From: Actinomycetota bacterium
GTDB taxonomy: Bacteria; Actinomycetota; CADDZG01; JAHWKV01
Length of the DNA stretch: 35,031 nt
NCBI GenBank assembly: GCA_035759705.1
Contig: DASTUJ010000004.1
Span: 1 to 35,031 of the forward strand
Direction: 5' to 3'
This document shows positions 21,192 to 29,482 of this stretch, piece by piece. Position numbers and translations under genes: made by a program. A model generated the notes under the pieces. The model saw only the letters and a program-made list of their open reading frames with translations. It did no database searches and had not been told where the DNA came from. Positions within the stretch are counted from its first letter, which is position 1. Each line of letters opens with the position of its first letter.

Positions 21192-21968
21192 ATGAAAGAC
21201 AAGCCCCGCTACGCCATCGTCCGCCCTCCTGCCGACTCTTTCTTCCGTGCGGTCTCCGACCATAAAGAAGCGGGGAAGATCGACCCGAAGAACGCTCGCC
21301 GGCAGCACGAGAACTTCCGCTACATCCTCGAGGACCTGGTCGGCGAGGTTGTCGAGCTGCCCAAGAACGAGCGGTTTCCCGACTCGTGCTTCACCCAGGA
21401 CACCGCGATCGTCCTGAAGAATCGTGCGCTGCTCATGCGAACCGCCACCCCCAGCCGCCGGGGCGAAGAGAAGTTGATTGCCAAGGCGCTGGCTCCGCGG
21501 GTCGACACGGTGGACTTCGTTCCGCCGCCGGGCACGGTCGAGTGCGGAGACATGATCCTTCTGGGCAACCAACTGCTGGTCGGTCGATCCCGGCGCACGA
21601 CGCCCCACGGGATCGACTTCGTCAAGAGCTGGGCCGGGGACCTGGGCTACAAGGTGGTACAGGTCGAGGTTCCGATGGGGGTCCTGCACCTGACGACCGC
21701 AATATCGGTCATCCACGACGGCCTGGTGATGGGCCTGCCCCACGTCCTGGAGCACCCGGTGTTCGACCGGGTCAACACACTGCCCGTGTACGACGACCCG
21801 ATAGACGCCTGCAACGTGCTGGTCATCGGGGACCGGGTGATCGCATCAGGCGAGTACAAGGTGCACGAGCTGCTGGAGAAGGAGGGCTTCACAGTGAGCA
21901 GGCCGGACCTCTCCGAGTTCATCCGGGCCAACGGCGGGCCGAGCTGCCTGGCGATCCTGATCGAGTAG
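21192..21968 (+). CDS. Dimethylarginine dimethylaminohydrolase (DDAH)-like amidinotransferase-fold hydrolase
   Basis: A 258-residue protein of the DDAH/arginine deiminase (pentein) superfamily. The conserved elements are FPDSCFTQDTAIV (substrate Asp and Phe/Asp loop), GTVECGDMILLGNQLLVG (E-x-G-D), LHLTTAISVIHDGLV with the catalytic His, and the C-terminal nucleophile Cys at residue 252 in GGPSCLAILIE. Family members hydrolyse N-omega-methylated arginines to citrulline or related guanidines. Actinobacterial relatives are often generically annotated and the exact substrate here is open. The catalytic triad appears complete. The start ATG 21192 is 33 bases after the surface-protein stop, without a good Shine-Dalgarno. 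The convergent MscS gene ends ten bases beyond this stop. Confidence 0.9.
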   Translation: MKDKPRYAIVRPPADSFFRAVSDHKEAGKIDPKNARRQHENFRYILEDLVGEVVELPKNERFPDSCFTQDTAIVLKNRALLMRTATPSRRGEEKLIAKALAPRVDTVDFVPPPGTVECGDMILLGNQLLVGRSRRTTPHGIDFVKSWAGDLGYKVVQVEVPMGVLHLTTAISVIHDGLVMGLPHVLEHPVFDRVNTLPVYDDPIDACNVLVIGDRVIASGEYKVHELLEKEGFTVSRPDLSEFIRANGGPSCLAILIE

Positions 21969-21978
21969 TTCAGGCGGG

Positions 21979-23064
21979 TTAGGTACCGGTCCAGGCCCGA
22001 ACGGTGTCCTCGCCGTCATCGTCCCGGTGCCCCGCTAGGACCGTTTGAATCGGGAACGGGATGACGATTCCTGCCTGGCGGTACCGTTGGTGGACCCGTT
22101 TCACGAATTCGTGCCGGACAAGGTACTGGTCGGTGTGCTCCTTCACCCGCAAAATCACGTTGAAGCCGATGCTCGAGTCGGCGAAGGTGTGGTACCTGAC
22201 GATCGGATCGAAGCCGACGACTCCGCCGCTCACCTCGTTCATCACCTCCCGGCCGACCTCGGTGGTTACCTGCTCCACCCTCTCGAGATCGCTGCCGTAG
22301 CTGACTCCGATCGGCACCAGCAGCGCCATCTCGGCGGCCGGCTGGTAGTAGTTCGTGAGAATCGCCGATGCGAGGCGGGAATTGGGAACGACGATCATGT
22401 TGTTCCGGAGATTGCGCAGGGAGGTGTTGCGCCAGTTGATGTCCTCGACGTAGCCCTCCTCGCCGGTGTCCAGTACCACGTAGTCGCCGGGAATGACCTT
22501 GCGGGAGCCGATCACATGAAGTCCGGCGAAAAGGTTGGCGAGCGTGTCCTGCAGTGCCAGGGCGACCGCAAGGCCCCCGACTCCGAGGGCGGTCAGAATC
22601 GGGCCGACCGAGACCCCAAGGGTCTGAAGAGACACCAGCAGACCGATGGAGATGACTGCGAAGCGAGCGATGTTGGCGAAGATTGAGGTGGCCCCGGGAA
22701 GGCGCTGATGCCGCGAGGCATAGCTGCCGACAAGTCTCCCGGTAGCTCGGGCGGCGGCAAAGGTGCCGGTGACAATGGCGCAGCCGAGTAGAAGTTTGGA
22801 GGCCGCCTGCTGGAAGGCCGGCCGGAGAGGTAGGGCGACTACCGCCCCGTATCCGCCAGCGATGACCGCCCACGCCAGCACCACCTGGGCAAGTCCGCTT
22901 TGGACTATGTGACGTGCGCGGTGCTCATCTTTGGCTTCGGCATCATCCGCCGGAACGACACGCCTTCGCAAAAGATGGCGCGCCAGCAGGCCGAGAAGGG
23001 CCGAACCAAGGACCAGGGCCAGGGCCAGGATGATCGTGGTTGAGTTCAGGTCGTCGGTGCTCAA
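21979..23064 (-). CDS. MscS-type mechanosensitive ion channel
   Basis: A 361-residue small-conductance mechanosensitive channel. N-terminal spans are TTIILALALVLGSALLGLLA, VVLAWAVIAGGYGAVVAL and KLLLGCAIVTGTFAAARA. A fourth hydrophobic stretch (FAVISIGLLVSLQTLGV) is followed by the pore-lining helix GVGGLAVALALQDTLANLFAGLHV with its Gly/Ala packing pattern. The MscS beta domain follows (IPGDYVVLDTGEEGYVEDINWRNTSLRNLRNNMIVVPNSRLA) and a mixed C-terminal cage domain (FNVILRVKEHTDQYLVRHEFVKRVHQRY). It releases solutes during osmotic downshock. The TTG at 23064 has GGGAG six bases upstream and gives MSTDDLNS; the longer frame to 23103 lacks a ribosome site. It is divergent from rel, about 236 bases apart. 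Confidence 0.93.
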   Translation of the reverse strand: MSTDDLNSTTIILALALVLGSALLGLLARHLLRRRVVPADDAEAKDEHRARHIVQSGLAQVVLAWAVIAGGYGAVVALPLRPAFQQAASKLLLGCAIVTGTFAAARATGRLVGSYASRHQRLPGATSIFANIARFAVISIGLLVSLQTLGVSVGPILTALGVGGLAVALALQDTLANLFAGLHVIGSRKVIPGDYVVLDTGEEGYVEDINWRNTSLRNLRNNMIVVPNSRLASAILTNYYQPAAEMALLVPIGVSYGSDLERVEQVTTEVGREVMNEVSGGVVGFDPIVRYHTFADSSIGFNVILRVKEHTDQYLVRHEFVKRVHQRYRQAGIVIPFPIQTVLAGHRDDDGEDTVRAWTGT

Positions 23065-23300
23065 TGGGAGCTCCCTCTTGATGCGTATTTGGTTCCGACG
23101 CAATCAACTCCGGCTTGAGTTGACGATCGTTCCGAGTGCGGCGTGGTGCCGCAAAGGGCCTGTCAGGAAAGACGGCCAAGTTCCACACTACAGCAGCCCC
23201 GGGAGAGGTCAACAACTAAGGCCGAGCCGATGGAGGGGACCGGGAATCTGTGCGTGCTTTAATTGGGTAAGTCCATAAAACCCGTGCTTGGGAGGTTCTT

Positions 23301-25787
23301 CTGGCCGAAAAAGGCAAAACTGCCGCACAGGCCCCCTCCGAAGGGCCGGCGGAGGGCAATGGGCAAAGTGCGCCTGCCGCCCGGGTGCGCGCCGCGGCCG
23401 ACCGGGCTCGGCCGACCACGGGTGCGAAGCCCCCGGTGGGAGCCAACGGGTCTACGCCCGCCAAGAACGTTCCCCCCAGGACCAAGGCCGCCACCAAGGC
23501 CGCTCCGGGGCCGGCCAAGCCCAACGCCGCAACCAAGATGATCCCCGACGAGGTCCTGGACCCCAAACCGCAGGGTGTCAAGGGCGTTTTCTTCCGGTTC
23601 CGGCCCCAGTCGTCGCCCCCGTCGATTCCCAAGCCCATCCTCGACATCGTCCGGATGGTCAAAGAGGCCCACCCCAAGACCGACACCCGGGGCCTGGTCC
23701 GCGCCTACGAGATCGCCCATCTGGTTCACGAGGGGCAGATGCGCAAGTCCGGTGAGCCGTTCATCGAGCACCCGATCGGGGTGGCCCGCATCCTCGCCGA
23801 GCAGGGGATGGACGCCACGACGATCATCGCCGCCTTCCTGCACGACTCGGTGGAGGACACCTCGCTCGAACTGCAGGAGCTGCGCACGATCTTCGGCGAC
23901 GAGGTGGCCGACATCATCGACGGCCTGACCAAGATCGACCGCATCAAGTTCCGGAGCAAGGAGCAGGAGCGGGCGGAGAACCTGCGCAAGATGATCGTGG
24001 CGATGGCCAAGGACATGCGCGTGCTGATCATCAAGCTGGCCGACCGGTTGCACAACATGCGGACCATCGCCCCGCTGGCCCCCGACCGCCGGGAGATCAT
24101 GGCCACCGAGACGCTTGAGATCTACTCGCCGCTCGCCAACCGCCTCGGGATGTCGCAGGTCAAGGCGGAGCTCGAGGACCTGGCGTTCCACACCCTTCAG
24201 CCGAAGGTGTACGAGGAGATCGAGAACCTGGTGACCAAGCGGGCCCCGGCCCGGGACGAGTACATCGAGGACGTGCTGACGCAGGTGAACGACAAGATGC
24301 GGGACGTCCGCATCAAGGCCGACATCACCGGCCGTCCGAAGACTTACTACTCCATCTACGACAAGATGACCCACCGCGGCCGGGAGTTCGACGAAATTTT
24401 CGACCTGGTCGGCATCAGGGTGCTGGTCGACGACCTGAAGGACTGCTACGGCGCCGTCGGGGCCATCCACTCGTTGTGGAAGCCGCTTCCCGGGCGGTTC
24501 AAGGACTACATCGCAATGCCGAAGTTCAACCTGTACCAGTCGCTCCACACCACCGTAATCGGCCCCCACGGCAAGCCGCTGGAGATACAGATTCGCACCC
24601 ACGCCATGCACCGGACCGCCGAGAAGGGCGTCGCAGCCCACTGGGCGTACAAGGAGGAGACGGGCGGGGCCAGCCGGAAGGCGGACAGCCAGGCGTCCTG
24701 GATGAAGCGGATGCTCGAGCTGCAGGACACCGAGGACGACGTCGAGTTCCTCGACACCCTGCGCCTGGACCTGTTCGCCGACGAGGTGTTCGTGTTCACC
24801 CCGAAGGGCGAGGTCATCGAGCTGCCGAAGGGGGCGACCTCCATCGACTTCGCCTACGCCATCCACACCGAGGTCGGCCACCACTGCACGGGCGCCCGGG
24901 TCGACGGGCGGCTGCAGCCTCTGTCGCACCAGCTGGCCTCGGGCGAGACGATCGAGGTGCTGACCTCCAAAACCGGCGGCCCGAGCCGGGACTGGCTGGA
25001 CATAGTCGCCACCCCGAGGGCCCGAACGAAGATCAAACAGTGGTTCACCGTCCAGCGCCGGGAGGAGGCCCTGGCGGAGGGCAAGGACTACCTGACGAAG
25101 TCGCTCCGCAAAGCGAGCCTGCCGGTCCAGAAGATGGTGGCGGACGGGACCCTGGAAGCGCTGGCGCTGGACATGAAGTACACGGGTGTCGACCAGCTGT
25201 ACGTGGCGGTCGGGGAGGGCCGGATATCGGCCAACACCGTGGTGCGACGGTATCTCAAGCTGCACCAGATCCAGCCCGAGCTGGAGATGGTCGCGCCGGC
25301 GCCGGTGAAGCTTCGGGCCAAGCCGACGTCTTCGGTTCTGGTCGAGGGGTCCGGGGACATCTGGACCAATCTGGCGAGGTGCTGCATGCCGGTGCCGCTG
25401 GACCCGATTGTGGGCTTCATCACCCGGGGCAGGGGAGTGTCGGTGCACCGGTCGGACTGCCCCAACGCCATCGGGCTCGGCGAAGCGAGCGGCCGGATGG
25501 TGCCCGTGAAGTGGAACCCCCGAGTATCGGGGTCGTTTGCCGTCGAGATTCAGATCGAGTCCCTGGACCGGCCGGGCCTGCTGCGTGACGTAACCGCCGC
25601 GGTGTCGGACACCGGGACGAACATCCTGAACGCAACGATGGCCGTGAGCGCCGGCCACGCTCTGATCAAGTTCACCTTCGAGATCACCGCCCCCTCCCAG
25701 CTGATCACCATCATCAACATGGTGAACCGGGTCGAGGGCGTCTACGAGGCCCGGAGGGTCACCCCGAGAGCAACGCCCGTCGGCTAG
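23301..25787 (+). CDS. rel: Bifunctional (p)ppGpp synthetase/hydrolase Rel
   Basis: An 828-residue long Rel protein (RelA/SpoT homologue) that makes and degrades (p)ppGpp in the stringent response. After a disordered Ala/Pro-rich head of about 100 residues comes the HD hydrolase domain (HDSVEDT at 181), then the synthetase domain with RFKDYIAMPK (RFKD at 399-402; the RXKD form marks bifunctional Rel rather than EXDD RelA) and NLYQSLHTTVIG. The C-terminal half has TGS (DEVFVFTPKGEVIELPKGAT), helical, zinc-finger-like (CCMPVPLDPIVG ... HRSDCPN) and ACT (ESLDRPGLLRDVTAAVSDTG) domains. Start: GTG 23385 has no ribosome site. CTG 23301 has GGGAGG five bases upstream and no earlier in-frame start exists, so I prefer CTG. 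dtd begins at the base after the stop. Confidence 0.93.
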   Translation: MAEKGKTAAQAPSEGPAEGNGQSAPAARVRAAADRARPTTGAKPPVGANGSTPAKNVPPRTKAATKAAPGPAKPNAATKMIPDEVLDPKPQGVKGVFFRFRPQSSPPSIPKPILDIVRMVKEAHPKTDTRGLVRAYEIAHLVHEGQMRKSGEPFIEHPIGVARILAEQGMDATTIIAAFLHDSVEDTSLELQELRTIFGDEVADIIDGLTKIDRIKFRSKEQERAENLRKMIVAMAKDMRVLIIKLADRLHNMRTIAPLAPDRREIMATETLEIYSPLANRLGMSQVKAELEDLAFHTLQPKVYEEIENLVTKRAPARDEYIEDVLTQVNDKMRDVRIKADITGRPKTYYSIYDKMTHRGREFDEIFDLVGIRVLVDDLKDCYGAVGAIHSLWKPLPGRFKDYIAMPKFNLYQSLHTTVIGPHGKPLEIQIRTHAMHRTAEKGVAAHWAYKEETGGASRKADSQASWMKRMLELQDTEDDVEFLDTLRLDLFADEVFVFTPKGEVIELPKGATSIDFAYAIHTEVGHHCTGARVDGRLQPLSHQLASGETIEVLTSKTGGPSRDWLDIVATPRARTKIKQWFTVQRREEALAEGKDYLTKSLRKASLPVQKMVADGTLEALALDMKYTGVDQLYVAVGEGRISANTVVRRYLKLHQIQPELEMVAPAPVKLRAKPTSSVLVEGSGDIWTNLARCCMPVPLDPIVGFITRGRGVSVHRSDCPNAIGLGEASGRMVPVKWNPRVSGSFAVEIQIESLDRPGLLRDVTAAVSDTGTNILNATMAVSAGHALIKFTFEITAPSQLITIINMVNRVEGVYEARRVTPRATPVG

Positions 25788-26225
25788 ATGCGCCTGGTTT
25801 TGCAGAGGGTTTCGTCTGCCTCAGTTTCGGTGGACGGGGAGGTGATCGGGAAGATCGGAGCGGGTTTGCTGGTGCTGGCGGCGGCTGGGCACGATGACTC
25901 CGTCGAAACCGCCGCCAAGGCGGCCAGGAAGATCGCCGAGCTGCGAATCTTCAGCGACTCCGAAGGCAAGATGAACCTGTCGGTTACCGAGGTGGGGGGC
26001 GAGGTGCTGGTGGTGTCGCAATTCACCCTGATGGGGGACACGAGCAAGGGCCGGAGGCCGTCGTTCGTGAAGTCGGCGCCGGGCCCGGTGGCGGAGCCGC
26101 TGGTCGACGAGCTTACTGCCCAGCTGGAGAGGTTGGGCCTGAGCGTAGCGAAGGGCCGGTTCGGGGCGAACATGCAGGTGAGCCTGGTGAACGACGGTCC
26201 TGTGACGCTTGTGGTGGACGTTTGA
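25788..26225 (+). CDS. dtd: D-aminoacyl-tRNA deacylase (D-Tyr-tRNA deacylase)
   Basis: A 145-residue protein that hydrolyses D-aminoacyl-tRNAs to keep D-amino acids out of translation, working as a homodimer. It begins MRLVLQRVSSASVSVDGEVIG, the family's opening, and carries both active-site signatures: SQFTLMGDTSKGRRPSF and NDGPVT near the end (cross-subunit N-x-G-P-x-T). Length is standard (145). ATG 25788 follows the rel stop with no gap, a common arrangement in bacteria where rel and dtd are adjacent. The next small gene starts with TTG overlapping this stop (TTGA at 26222-26225), so the three genes are likely translationally coupled. Confidence 0.95.
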   Translation: MRLVLQRVSSASVSVDGEVIGKIGAGLLVLAAAGHDDSVETAAKAARKIAELRIFSDSEGKMNLSVTEVGGEVLVVSQFTLMGDTSKGRRPSFVKSAPGPVAEPLVDELTAQLERLGLSVAKGRFGANMQVSLVNDGPVTLVVDV

Positions 26226-26587
26226 GCAACGACGACCCACTGGAGGGCGGCCGCTTTTCTGTGCTCCGGCACTGGGGCTTCGTTTGGGACTACAACGACG
26301 ACGAGATCGGCGGCTTCGCCTCCGGCGAGTTCCTGCTCAGGTCGGACGGCGTGCTGCTGAAGCGCATGGGCTACAGCATCGGCGCCGGCGACAACTTACG
26401 GTGGAAGTTCATGGGGTGGGAGGTCCGGGACGCAGGCGCGGGGACCGAGGTGGCGAAGGTGTCGGCCAAGCTGAAGGGGGAGGGCTACGGCCTCTTCAAA
26501 CCGAGCCCGGTTCCGATCACCGAGCGCACAGGGGGTCCGTTCCCGGGCGTACCGGACCGAGCAGAAGAGGCCGACGACCTCTCCTAG
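26222..26587 (+). CDS. Hypothetical protein downstream of dtd
   Basis: A 121-residue protein I do not recognise. It starts at TTG 26222, sharing three bases with the dtd stop, which is the reason to believe in it. The sequence is aromatic and beta-rich in the first half (FSVLRHWGFVWDYNDDEIG, then FLLRSDGVLLKRMGYSIG), then LRWKFMGWEV, and loses order after residue 95 (Pro/Glu-rich end). No signal peptide, membrane span or metal motif. The Trp/Gly pattern suggests a small globular beta domain. The convergent multicopper oxidase ends six bases beyond its stop, so no terminator fits between them. Confidence 0.68.
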   Translation: MSNDDPLEGGRFSVLRHWGFVWDYNDDEIGGFASGEFLLRSDGVLLKRMGYSIGAGDNLRWKFMGWEVRDAGAGTEVAKVSAKLKGEGYGLFKPSPVPITERTGGPFPGVPDRAEEADDLS

Positions 26588-26593
26588 GTCGAG

Positions 26594-27943
26594 CTACTTC
26601 ACAACCACCGCCGTGACCATCCCGAACATGCCGTCGTCCTTCTCGACGTGGGGCAGGATGTGGCAGTGCCAGACCCAGGTTCCCGGGGTGTCGAGGTTGA
26701 CCAGCACCGAGTACCGCTCTCCCGGGGCCACGTTCAGCGTGTCGACTGTGTAGGGGGAGTCCAACGGGAACCCGTCCTTTGCGATGACGATCTGGTCGAA
26801 CCGGTGCAGGTGCATCGGGTGGACCTGCGTGCCCTCGTTGAAGTAGTCGAAGACCACCCAGTCACCCAGCTTGCCTGAGATCGGGGCGGTTGCCGGGAAG
26901 CTCTTGCCGTTGAGGCTGTAGCCGATTACCCCGGAGTCGTTCAGCACCATCGGGAACCGCTGGGCGACGTCGATGCCGGCGGGCAACTGGCGCCCGGCGA
27001 CCGTCCGGCCGACCGGCAGCGGCATCTCCCCGACGTAGATGGTTCCGAACAGGCCGTTCGGCACGCCGATCTGGGACATGAAGTGCGAGTGATACATCGC
27101 CACCGCCGGCTCTTTCGCAGTGAACTCGTAGGTGAAGGTGTCGCCGGTCTCGATCAGCGGCTGGGTGAGCGGTGCGACGCCGTCGAATCTGTTCTCCATC
27201 TTTATGCCGTGCAGGTGCAGGTCGGTGCCTACCTCCAGCTTGTTGTGCAGGTTGATCTTGACCTTGTCGCCCACGTTGACCTTGATCATCGGGGCCGGGA
27301 CCATGCCGTTGTAGGACCAGGCGTCGACGGTCTTGCCGGCGGACACCTCCCACTTCGTAACCTCAGCGGTCAGCTCGTAGACCTTGAAGCCGCCTTCGAT
27401 CTTCGGCTCGAGAAGCTGGTTGCCGATGCCCTCGGTCTTTGCCGGGAACGCCGTCATCGAGTCGATCATCTTCTGCTGCATTTCGGCCGACGTGTGGTCG
27501 GCGGCAGCCGGCTTGGCGGCGACGCTGGGAGCGCCACTTGCTGCGATAGTCAGCGTCCCGGTCATGCCGCCTCCGGCATGTCCGGGCACCTCGCACAGAA
27601 CCTCGTAATTCCCGGGCTCCAAATCGCCGAGTTCCAGGTGCTCCGACTCCCCGCCGCTCAGGTCGGCGGTCTTGAGTGCAGTGCCCTGGATCGAGAAGTT
27701 GTGGGGAATGGCTCCGGAGTTGACGACGTGGAGAGACCCACCTTGGGCCACCGATATGGCGGCCGGTGTGATGGACAACTCTGAGAGGGTCACCTCAACC
27801 GTCGTGGAGGTTGTCGAGCCGCCCGGCTTGGAAGAGGAGTCCGCGGGCCGGTCGGCGGTGGAGGCGACGATGGTGCTGACTGCGACGAGCACTACCAGGA
27901 ATGTGGCGAAGATCGCGAACGAATCGAATCGTTTTTCTGACAC
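26594..27943 (-). CDS. Multicopper oxidase with N-terminal plastocyanin-like domain (three cupredoxin domains)
   Basis: A 449-residue exported, membrane-anchored oxidase: signal anchor at 9-29 (FAIFATFLVVLVAVSTIVAS), a Ser/Thr linker, then three cupredoxin domains. Domain 1 (about 50-133) keeps a full blue-copper set: H81, C117, H122, M127. Domains 2 and 3 form a two-domain multicopper oxidase with HLHG (H243, H245), HSHF (H285, H287), HPMHLH (H375, H378, H380) and HCHILPH (H426, C427, H428, H432). The Met after H432 is at 439, two residues later than the canonical H-x4-M, with Asp at the canonical place. Such enzymes oxidise phenols, metals or nitrite-like substrates; I cannot choose. The GTG start has AAGGAG five bases upstream. 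Confidence 0.9.
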   Translation of the reverse strand: MSEKRFDSFAIFATFLVVLVAVSTIVASTADRPADSSSKPGGSTTSTTVEVTLSELSITPAAISVAQGGSLHVVNSGAIPHNFSIQGTALKTADLSGGESEHLELGDLEPGNYEVLCEVPGHAGGGMTGTLTIAASGAPSVAAKPAAADHTSAEMQQKMIDSMTAFPAKTEGIGNQLLEPKIEGGFKVYELTAEVTKWEVSAGKTVDAWSYNGMVPAPMIKVNVGDKVKINLHNKLEVGTDLHLHGIKMENRFDGVAPLTQPLIETGDTFTYEFTAKEPAVAMYHSHFMSQIGVPNGLFGTIYVGEMPLPVGRTVAGRQLPAGIDVAQRFPMVLNDSGVIGYSLNGKSFPATAPISGKLGDWVVFDYFNEGTQVHPMHLHRFDQIVIAKDGFPLDSPYTVDTLNVAPGERYSVLVNLDTPGTWVWHCHILPHVEKDDGMFGMVTAVVVK

Positions 27944-28198
27944 TCGGGCTCCTTTTTAGCCGCCTTGTTGGGCCACCGTAGCCCCGGACCGTTGTTGGTT
28001 CACGCTAAGGGGTCGGGCTCTGCCGGCACAGGGTCCTTCGGACCGTCGTTACCGGGACTTTGGGCGAGAGGTCCCAGGTCCTCCGCCCTCCAGAAGTGTC
28101 CTCGCCCGGCCAATCCGCACCTGCCCGCGTCTACGAATACTCAGCAACCAAACCGGCCGGCCGGCCCCAGTTTCCGAAGAGGTCGAAAGGAAGAAATA

Positions 28199-28435
28199 AT
28201 GTCGCCGAAAGCAAGAGTCGCAGCCGTGACCGCCACCGTCGTCGCAACCATCGCATTGAGCATTACCCCCGCCTCGGCCCGGATTCTCACCTCCACCGGA
28301 TGCATCGAGTGGTCGAGCGCCGGCGGCTGCGCCGTCAGCCAGACCTGCAAGGTAGACACCGATGCCCGGTATTGGAGCTGCTACACGGTTCCGACGAACG
28401 GCAGCCAACCGGTCATCGAAGGTGGCCGCTACTAA
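28199..28435 (+). CDS. Small secreted Cys-containing protein
   Basis: A 78-residue exported protein. The ATG at 28199 has AAAGGAAG seven bases upstream; the longer frame starting at 27965 is not credible because that part has no ribosome site and no protein-like character. Residues 1-27 are a signal peptide (MSPKARVAAVTATVVATIAL, then SITPASA) with an AxA cleavage site. The mature part of about 51 residues (RILTSTGCIEWSSAGGCAVS, ...) has four Cys that could form two disulfides, plus several Trp/Tyr. No family recognised. It is followed by a strong hairpin (28445-28480) and faces the SSI-domain gene convergently. It could be a small wall or extracellular peptide. Confidence 0.72.
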   Translation: MSPKARVAAVTATVVATIALSITPASARILTSTGCIEWSSAGGCAVSQTCKVDTDARYWSCYTVPTNGSQPVIEGGRY

Positions 28436-28444
28436 GCCTTCTTG

Positions 28445-28480
28445 ACACAAAGGGGCCCGCCGCAGCGGGTCCCTTTGTGT
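28445..28480. terminator. Bidirectional hairpin terminator between convergent genes
   Basis: A 16-bp stem: 28445-28460 pairs with 28465-28480, with one G-U pair and a four-base CGCA loop. ACACAAAGGG pairs with CCCTTTGTGT at the stem base. It sits 9 bases after the small secreted-protein stop and 9 bases beyond the stop of the minus-strand SSI gene, so it can serve both. Confidence 0.75.
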
Positions 28481-28488
28481 GCGTGGGC

Positions 28489-29157
28489 TCAGCCTTCGAA
28501 GTCGAAGATGACCCCGCCGGTCGCCCCGATCCCGGTGCACAGGTTTCCGAACTCCTGCTTGAAGCTGCGTGCTTCGCCCTTCCAGGTGCCTTCGGCAACC
28601 AGGACCACCGGCTTGAACTCCTTCGTGCAGATCCGATCTTCGGCCGGGACCTTCCCGACTTCCCCGTCAGCCTCCGCCAGTTGGGCACACGCCTTCTCGG
28701 CGTGCGGGTGCGAGCCGCCTGCGGGACCGCATGTAAGCGTGCTGCTGGAAAGCACGTCACCGTCCGGGTTCAGGATCCGAAGCTCAAACCTGCCGGTGCC
28801 TGCATAGCTCCCGGGCACATCGATCTTTTCGCTCCTGTCGCTCCCGATGACCTCTATGCCCTTGGTTCCGAGCAGGTGCGTGATGTTGAGGGAGACCTCG
28901 TACGGAGCCAGAACAGCCGGGCTGATGCCTCGAAGCATGCCGACCACCTCGATGCCCCAGTACTCGGGACGCTGGACGTAGATGAGAGGAGTCAGCTCAA
29001 CCGACATGTTCAGCCACGGCTTTGTGCCCGAGACGGTCAGGAGGTACTGGGGAGGGTCGCTCTCGAGAGTTGCGACCTCCGCTTTGTCGAACGTGATGAG
29101 CCTATGGGACTGAGGCGGTGCCAGGTCGCTGAAGGTCCGCAGCGCCGTTGCGTCCAT
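28489..29157 (-). CDS. Subtilisin-inhibitor (SSI)-like domain fused to an unrecognised N-terminal domain
   Basis: A 222-residue protein. Residues about 120-222 match the Streptomyces subtilisin-inhibitor fold: four Cys at 143, 157, 177 and 207, LTCGPAGGSHPHAEKACAQL, GTWKG and a closing GVIFDF. The reactive loop reads RICTKEFKPV, so by alignment to SSI (C-P-M-V) the P1 residue is Lys179, which predicts trypsin-like rather than subtilisin specificity. Residues 1-118 (SHRLITFDKAEVATLESDPP, QYLLTVSG, IYVQRPEYWGIEVVGML) are beta-rich and unknown to me. No signal peptide is visible, unlike known SSIs, which is odd for a disulfide-stabilised inhibitor. ATG 29157 has AAAGGAG seven bases upstream; the longer frame to 29181 has none. 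It is convergent with the small secreted gene. Confidence 0.82.
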   Translation of the reverse strand: MDATALRTFSDLAPPQSHRLITFDKAEVATLESDPPQYLLTVSGTKPWLNMSVELTPLIYVQRPEYWGIEVVGMLRGISPAVLAPYEVSLNITHLLGTKGIEVIGSDRSEKIDVPGSYAGTGRFELRILNPDGDVLSSSTLTCGPAGGSHPHAEKACAQLAEADGEVGKVPAEDRICTKEFKPVVLVAEGTWKGEARSFKQEFGNLCTGIGATGGVIFDFEG

Positions 29158-29482
29158 GGGTTTGCTCCTTTCTGGAGGCACCGTGGCCGAGGACAGGAAG
29201 AGAAATTAGAGACATTGGTGCCCCCGCACACGACCAGTTTGCGCGCAAGCGGCAGTGAGTTCAAGCGGGGTTTTGCCTCAAACCAGGTGATGAAAGTACC
29301 CAAGGTGCAAGGAGTTCGCCCCCAGGTAGTGGGCTCATCGATCCGGTACGAAAAGGTCCCAGAAACGCAGGGCCATTCGGCACTGGCGGCTGAAGGGGTC
29401 CGGCCGCAGACTCAACTCAGGCGGAAGTGAAGCGTCTGCCCGCCGAACGCTCTGACTAACGCCGAGGACGATAGGGACCTTC
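29158..29482. other. Gene-free divergent region between SSI-domain and beta-sandwich protein genes
   Basis: About 325 bases hold no credible reading frame. It contains the Shine-Dalgarno of the SSI gene (AAAGGAG), a perfect ten-base palindrome TTGCGCGCAA at 29239-29248, and the AGGGA before ATG 29483. Promoters for both genes must lie here, but I cannot place -10/-35 elements with confidence. Confidence 0.5.

Noticed and set aside
23259-25658. 799-residue open frame antisense to rel
   Set aside because: Arg/His/Gly/Leu-rich low-complexity translation, typical of the opposite strand of a GC-rich gene; Rel domains fully explain the DNA.
28060-29430. 456-residue plus-strand frame across the SSI gene
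   Set aside because: Antisense to a gene with a clear ribosome site and an SSI domain; crosses a terminator hairpin.
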